From Myxococcales bacterium (GTDB lineage Bacteria > Myxococcota_A > Polyangia > Haliangiales > Haliangiaceae): 64,000 bases of DNA. This document shows, in pieces, positions 60,079-64,000 of this stretch; positions within the stretch are counted from its first letter, which is position 1; every line of letters starts with the position of its first letter. A model generated the notes under the pieces. The model had not been told where the DNA came from and did no database searches. It worked only from the letters and a program-made list of their open reading frames with translations. Made by a program: the position numbers and the translations under genes. The stretch is from contig JAQBQE010000019.1 in assembly GCA_028287135.1 (NCBI GenBank), positions 124,001 through 188,000 of the forward strand, in the 5' to 3' direction.

Positions 60079-61034
60079 TCAGTTGGTTTGACCTCCGTAG
60101 CCGCAGTGCTCGAAGTATTTGCGACAGTGATGCCGCGTGACGCGGTGACGAGCTCGACGGGCCACGCGACGAAGTGCGTCCTTCTGCCGCGGTGCGTGGC
60201 GTCGAACAAACTGCTTCTGAAGCGCCCAGCCCGACTCGATCGGGTTGAAGTCCGGCGAGTACGGCGGCAGATAGAGAACCTCGACGCCGCGCTGTGCGCA
60301 GACCTGCACTACACGCGGGTCGCGATGGGCGGCGAGGTTGTCCATCACCAGCACGTCGCCGAAGTGAAGCTTGGGCAACAGCTTGGTCTTCACCCACCCG
60401 ACGAAGTAGTCATTGGTGACCCTCTCGTACGTCGTGGTGAGCACGACCCAGCCGTCGCGTCGGATCGCGCCGAGCAGGTTCAGATTCTTGCCCCAGTTCA
60501 TGGGCAAGCGATCGATGAACTCCGTGCCTCGCTTCACCCACGCATGGCTGCGGCTCATCGAGAGGTTGAGACCGGACTCGTCGAGGAACACCAGTCGCTC
60601 GAACGGAATCCGGCGAATCTTCATCGCGAAGTGCGTGCGCTTGAACGCGACGTCCGCCCGCAGACTCTCCAGTGGCCGTCGCCGCTTTTTTTTACAACGA
60701 ACCCATGCCGCGCGAGCGCCCGCTTCGTGCTCGACACGTGAATGCGATCTCGCCTCGAACGCGGGCGGTTGATCTCCGCGGTGAGCTCGTGCGCGGTGGC
60801 ATCGGGACACGCGGCCAGGCCCTGCTCGATGTCGTGCAGCGTGATCGTCGATCGACGCCCCCCGCCCGCCGCCTTCGGCGACACGTGGCCGAGCTTGCGC
60901 TTCAACCACACCCATCGGTTCACCGAGGCTTCGCCAACACCAAACAGCTCCGCGAGCTCGGGATAGGTGCCCTTGCCCGCCTCGTAGGCGGCAACGACGC
61001 GTTCACGAAGTGCGACTGGATGACCGTCAACCAT
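60079..61034 (-). CDS. IS630-family transposase with -1 frameshift site
   Basis: Two frames joined by a slippery run encode about 318 residues. The first (from ATG 61034) gives an HTH domain (VALRERVVAAYEAGKGTYPELAELFGVGEASVNRWV). The second gives the DDE catalytic domain: FLDESGLNLSMSRSHAW (first D), VMDNLAAHRDPRV (second D), and YLPPYSPDFNPIE (E). The A8 run at 60686-60693 lets the ribosome slip -1, after which the frames join with exact length. IS630 transposases insert at TA. The product ends 35 bp from the left inverted repeat, a normal spacing. Confidence 0.85.
60686..60693 (-). other. Slippery A8 sequence for programmed -1 frameshift
   Basis: The reverse strand reads GTA AAA AAA AGC in the first frame and AAA AAA AAG after a -1 slip, giving the A-AAA-AAA-G heptamer typical of IS frameshifting. 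Total length is one base short of a multiple of three, so a -1 shift restores a single protein. Confidence 0.75.
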
Positions 61035-61080
61035 CACCCCGACCAGATCAGAAATGGATCCGCGACTCAAGGCCTGCGGA

Positions 61081-61688
61081 TCAACGCCTCCGGTGTCTGC
61101 GCCAAGCGCGGTCACGCACGATCCGGTGGTTCAGGAACACGGGCGTGATCAGCTCGGGGATGCCGCGATAGCCGCCATCGGCGAGCACGCGCGGGTGCGA
61201 CCGGCACATCGATTCGAGAGCTGAGCCGCGGTAGTGACTCGTGTCGTTCCGGTTTCCGGGCCCGCCGGCCGCAACCGCGATCACCGTCAGGTCGGATGCG
61301 CGCACGAGCACCTGCGCGTTGCACGACCAGCGGTAGTTCTTCGACGTCGCAGCGGCTGCGTGATCGCGTGTCGGGACGAGGGTCCCGTCAAGGACCCACG
61401 TGGGTCGACGGTCGAGTACTACTGGAGAGCCCAGCAACGCACCAAGGCGCGGCGTCAGATCCGTGAGGATGCGATGGACCTGCGACTTCGACATCGAGCA
61501 CAGCGCGCCGAGCTCGCGCATCGTCAGGTTCGTGCGAAGGCTCACGCACACGACGAGGACCCGATCGCGCGACGAGCGAGCCCATCGTCTGCCACGTCGA
61601 TCGGTTGTGTGGAACCGAGGCGAGCGACCAGCGTGTCGAGCTGGGCTGCCGCCAGTCCTGTTGCGTGGTCGTGCAATCGACTCGTCAC
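61081..61688 (-). pseudogene. IS5-family transposase remnant
   Basis: A transposase with DDE_Tnp_4-type blocks: CVSLRTNLTMRELGALCSMS (HTH), WVLDGTLVPTRDHAAAATSK (first D), LADGGYRGIPELITP (second D). The first 35 residues (HDHATGLAAAQLDTLVARLG) are in a frame one base off, near 61590, either a second programmed shift or a mutation. The C-terminal end, including the catalytic Glu, is missing: it stops at RAWRRHRRR directly before the IS630 gene. Likely inactive. Confidence 0.75.
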
Positions 61689-61730
61689 GAGTGGACTCGT
61701 CTTGTCAGATGATCGAGGTAGGATCTCTGT

Positions 61731-63743
61731 GTGGCGGCGGGGTCGGGATCCAAGCGGACGCGGGGGCCGAACAAGCAGAAGCCGTGGTCCCGGTCCGTCG
61801 ACGATGGGCTGTCGCTGCTGCGGCTGGCGATCGACACGTCCGATCCAGTTCAGCGCGCCCGGCTCGAGGGCATGTACTCGGCGGCCCACTCCATCCGCCG
61901 CGCGGTCCAGCGCGATGCGCGTGATCGCTGCCTCGCGTACCGGTCCGCCCATCACGAGCGCGAGCGCGGCCCCGCCGAGGTCCGGGCCCGGCTCGGGCTG
62001 TCACGAACGTCGCTCGAGCACGCCGCTTACGACCATCTCGATGGCGCACCGCACCTGCGCCGGCACGTGACCAAGGCGCTCGCGATGCACCTTGCCGATA
62101 CGGTGTGGTCAGCGACCGAGCGCCACCTGTTTCGCGATGCGCGCGGCAAGACCCACGGGCTGCCCGGGACCAGCCGCTGGCACGAGTTCACGCGCATTCC
62201 GGGTCGCGCTCGCTCGCATACGAAGCCCCGCAAGTGGGAGACGTTCCGGCTGCACGGCACATGGGCCGGCCATCGCGCCGCGTACACCGGTAGCGACGGC
62301 GTGTTCGTCCAGCCCCGCACCATGCGCGGCGTGGCCGAGCCCGTGGACTCGTGGTGGACGCATGACGGCCCGCTCGTCCTCGTGTTCACCGGGCTCCCGG
62401 CAGGGGACCTCGTGCTGCCCGTCCGGCTTCCGGCGTCGCCGTCGAACCAGCCGATCCTCGATCATCACCTCGCGGACCCAACGCGCTGGCACAAGATCGA
62501 TCTGGTGCGCAGCCGCGATCCGAACGCCGCCGGCGGCTGGCGCTACGAGGCGCACCTGATGGTGCTGGTGTCGCCCTATGTCGCGCCCAGCGTCGCGGCG
62601 GACCGCGCCGTCACGGCCGAGCAGACACGAGGCCGGCACGCGGGCATCGATGTCAACGTCTCCAACCTCACCGTCGCGTCGTTCCAGAATGCCGCGGATC
62701 TGACCATCACCCGCGTCGAGCGCGATGGTCACGCGCGTCAGCGCAGTCATCGTCGTGCGCGTCAGGAGCGTCGTCGGCAACGCTCGCTGGACCGGTCTCG
62801 CCGGGCGATGAATGCGCACCAGTACCAGCTCTCCAAGCGCCAGGAGAAGCGGGCACGGCGTCGCGAAGCAACCGGACTCCCTGCGCGTCAGGTGATTCCG
62901 AACGGTCCGCGGATCGCGCGTAGCGACGGCAAGCCCCTGCAGGCCTATCGCAAGGACACGCTCTCGAATACCTACCGGCGTGACCGTGCAGGCCAGGCTC
63001 GCGACGCCGCCGCCGTCGCACAGGCTCGTCGTGACCATGCGCGGCAGATCGCGGGTCGGATCGTTCGCGATCATGGCTTCACGTTGACGGTCGAGGACTG
63101 TGACCTGCGCCCGTGGTCGATGCAGTGGGGCCGCTCCCTCGCTGCATTCTCGCCGGGTACGCTGCTCGATGCGATCGAGCGCGAGGCGATCGCGGTCGCG
63201 CGGATCGCGAACAAGCCTGGTGTATTGCAGCGCGCGTCGACGCAGACGACGGCGCTGTCGCAGCACTGCTTGTGCGGTGCGCGCGTCGCCAAGACCCTCG
63301 CCGACCGCGTGCACTCATGCCCTGCGTGCGGGTTGCGTGGCGATCGCGACGCGGTCTCCGCTGTGCTCGCGGCGTGCGTCGTGTTCGGCACCGCAGCGCT
63401 CCCCGCTACCGCGCGGGTGGAGGTCGCCACCTCGCGGGCCTTGCTCGACTACGCGCAGACGCACTCCGCGCTGCGCGACACCCTCACAAGCTCGAACCAG
63501 GGACGGCAAGACGTCCCGTCCGAGTCAACCGCACATTCCGCCCACGACGGACCGTCCGTCGTGGAGACGGGGCGGACACCGACCTATGTTCGGTGGCTCG
63601 GCGAAACGTTGGCACGGTGCCGCGTTCAACCCCAGATGAGACGGGCCCATCAGGCACGACCACGCTGGAACGAATGCGAGCGCGAACCAACCTGGCCTTC
63701 TAATGGCATCCAGCCTTGGACGCCATTACGGGACAGCTCTTAG
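61731..63743 (+). CDS. TnpB-like RuvC nuclease (Cas12-related), unusually large
   Basis: A 670-residue product. RuvC-I is GIDVNVSNLTVASF (D307); RuvC-II is LTVEDCDLRPW (E455); a zinc ribbon CLCG ... SCPACG leads into RuvC-III GDRDAVSA (D538/D540). All three catalytic positions look intact. The order and spacing are those of TnpB, the guide-RNA-directed nuclease of IS200/IS605 and IS607 elements and ancestor of Cas12. It is far longer than the usual ~400 residues: about 300 residues precede RuvC-I, and ~125 weakly coded residues follow RuvC-III. The frame ends exactly in the TA repeat. It starts at GTG 61731, 43 bp from the divergent IS5 remnant. Confidence 0.78.
   Translation: MAAGSGSKRTRGPNKQKPWSRSVDDGLSLLRLAIDTSDPVQRARLEGMYSAAHSIRRAVQRDARDRCLAYRSAHHERERGPAEVRARLGLSRTSLEHAAYDHLDGAPHLRRHVTKALAMHLADTVWSATERHLFRDARGKTHGLPGTSRWHEFTRIPGRARSHTKPRKWETFRLHGTWAGHRAAYTGSDGVFVQPRTMRGVAEPVDSWWTHDGPLVLVFTGLPAGDLVLPVRLPASPSNQPILDHHLADPTRWHKIDLVRSRDPNAAGGWRYEAHLMVLVSPYVAPSVAADRAVTAEQTRGRHAGIDVNVSNLTVASFQNAADLTITRVERDGHARQRSHRRARQERRRQRSLDRSRRAMNAHQYQLSKRQEKRARRREATGLPARQVIPNGPRIARSDGKPLQAYRKDTLSNTYRRDRAGQARDAAAVAQARRDHARQIAGRIVRDHGFTLTVEDCDLRPWSMQWGRSLAAFSPGTLLDAIEREAIAVARIANKPGVLQRASTQTTALSQHCLCGARVAKTLADRVHSCPACGLRGDRDAVSAVLAACVVFGTAALPATARVEVATSRALLDYAQTHSALRDTLTSSNQGRQDVPSESTAHSAHDGPSVVETGRTPTYVRWLGETLARCRVQPQMRRAHQARPRWNECEREPTWPSNGIQPWTPLRDSS
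63490..63740 (+). ncRNA. Candidate guide-RNA scaffold (omega RNA) at the nuclease 3' end
   Basis: Four hairpins stand close together: GGGACG/CGTCCC (63500-63517), a perfect 10-bp stem CCACGACGGA/TCCGTCGTGG (63542-63564), CACCGA/TCGGTG (63577-63595), and TAATGGC/GCCATTA with an inner TCCA/TGGA (63701-63728). TnpB omega RNAs overlap the 3' end of tnpB and extend to the element end, with the guide taken from the flank. The position matches this plan; transcription is not shown. Confidence 0.4.
63701..63728. repeat. Subterminal hairpin at the element's right end
   Basis: TAATGGC and GCCATTA pair, with TCCA/TGGA inside and a GCCT loop. It overlaps the first four bases of the right inverted repeat. 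Subterminal palindromes are the recognition feature of IS200/IS605 ends; here one is joined to a DDE-type inverted repeat. Confidence 0.6.
63725..63743. repeat. Right terminal inverted repeat with TA target site
   Basis: ATTACGGGACAGCTCTTAG matches the left end in inverted orientation over 19 bp. The TA at 63741-63742 is the right copy of the target duplication; the following G completes both the stop codon of the nuclease frame and the former TAG stop of ppiB. Confidence 0.92.
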
Positions 63744-64000
63744 TCAGAACGGGCTGGCGATGCCGACGTGGGTGGCGATCTCGGTCTCGAACGTGTCGAA
63801 GTCGTAGAGCTCGACGCTGGTCTTCAGCCGCAGGTTGCCAACCTTCACAGCGAGGCCCGCGGTGTAGCGCAGGAGCGATGCGCGTGAATCGAGGCCGCTC
63901 GACGCGAGGACGTTGCCTGCCCGCCGCAGCCCGTCCCACCGGGCGAGCAGGTCGACGCCACCGAGCGGGATCTCGCCCTCGACGTAGAACCCATCCTTCA
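63744..64000 (-). CDS. Outer-membrane porin-like protein, C-terminal part
   Basis: The reverse frame ends with TSVELYDFDTFETEIATHVG and IASPF then TGA. The visible 85 residues show alternating strands (DGFYVEGEIPLGGVDLLARW; ASLLRYTAGLAVKVGNLRLK) and a C-terminal Phe, the signal for outer-membrane barrel assembly. The N-terminus lies beyond the window. Before the insertion its stop codon abutted that of ppiB. The substrate is unknown. Confidence 0.72.
   Translation of the reverse strand, partial: KDGFYVEGEIPLGGVDLLARWDGLRRAGNVLASSGLDSRASLLRYTAGLAVKVGNLRLKTSVELYDFDTFETEIATHVGIASPF

Larger units (their letters stand above)
60044..63740. mobile_element. 3.7-kb TA-flanked mobile element with IS630-type transposase and TnpB-like nuclease
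   Basis: A segment bounded by 16-bp inverted repeats (AGAGCTGTCCCGTAAT) and flanked by TA on both sides. TA is the target duplication of IS630/Tc1-mariner elements and also of some IS5-group elements. It contains a frameshifted IS630-type transposase gene (left), a damaged IS5-type transposase gene (middle) and a TnpB-like RuvC nuclease gene with hairpin-rich end (right). Removing it restores convergent ppiB and barrel genes with abutting stops. Which transposase moved the whole unit is not certain. Confidence 0.85.

Noticed and set aside
60079..61034. IS630 transposase as a plain pseudogene
   Set aside because: The frameshift lies on an ideal slippery site and the total length fits a -1 event, so a programmed shift is preferred.
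1..64000. CRISPR arrays, tRNA and rRNA genes
   Set aside because: No regularly spaced direct repeats, cloverleaf arms or rRNA-like stretches were found by reading.

Overview
The window comes from a GC-rich bacterium (about two-thirds G+C by eye) with the gene repertoire of a myxobacterium (Myxococcota), probably near the Haliangium/Kofleriaceae group. Supporting signs are a MYXO-CTERM-type sorting tail, many short-lived secreted lipoproteins with Gly/Asp-rich linkers, AgmX-like C-terminal domains, a eukaryotic-like Ser/Thr kinase with a tail anchor, and a eukaryotic-type (GSII) glutamine synthetase. The phylum is inferred from content; no rRNA or marker gene is present.

Layout. 0-12 kb: PAP2 phosphatase (cut by the window edge), CpXC protein, FrnE-like DsbA protein, a secreted AgmX-like protein, a MYXO-CTERM protein, SprT-DUF2786 protein, inosine/guanosine kinase (gsk), a TerB-like/MtfA pair, a membrane GYF-trypsin protease and an exo/endonuclease-phosphatase protein. 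12-24 kb: a small zinc peptidase behind a double-glycine leader, a 1,173-residue TPR protein, a CBS protein, a large lipoprotein, a histone H1-like protein and a complete minC-minD-minE operon. 24-36 kb: secreted and lipoproteins of unknown role, a PLD-PHP fusion lipoprotein, a histidine kinase, an M3 oligopeptidase and a metallophosphoesterase. 36-43 kb: metX, a Rieske protein, a Ser/Thr kinase, a deletion scar joining the C-terminal remnants of a LysR gene and its NmrA-type neighbour, gph, an HPF/RaiA-like protein, and a DUF4920-PepSY pair. 43-53 kb: a site-2 protease, an outer-membrane barrel, an AraC regulator, Uma2, and a three-gene run of two lipoproteins plus a beta-propeller protein. 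53-60 kb: a tight reverse-strand run of metallopeptidase, family B DNA polymerase and glnII, then a class II aldolase and ppiB.

60.0-63.7 kb holds the most unusual structure: a 3.7-kb insertion bounded by near-terminal inverted repeats and a TA target duplication. It carries an IS630/Tc1-mariner-type transposase with a -1 slippery site, a damaged IS5-type transposase, and a large TnpB-like RuvC nuclease with all three catalytic acidic residues. The 3' end of the nuclease gene is rich in hairpins, as expected for a guide-RNA scaffold. The element sits exactly in the stop codon of ppiB, and a convergent porin-like gene continues out of the window. This is an IS630-bounded, TnpB-carrying element, which recalls the Fanzor-Mariner association of eukaryotes.

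Convergent gene pairs repeatedly end in shared or abutting stop codons (CTAG overlaps). No rRNA, tRNA, CRISPR array or prophage was seen.
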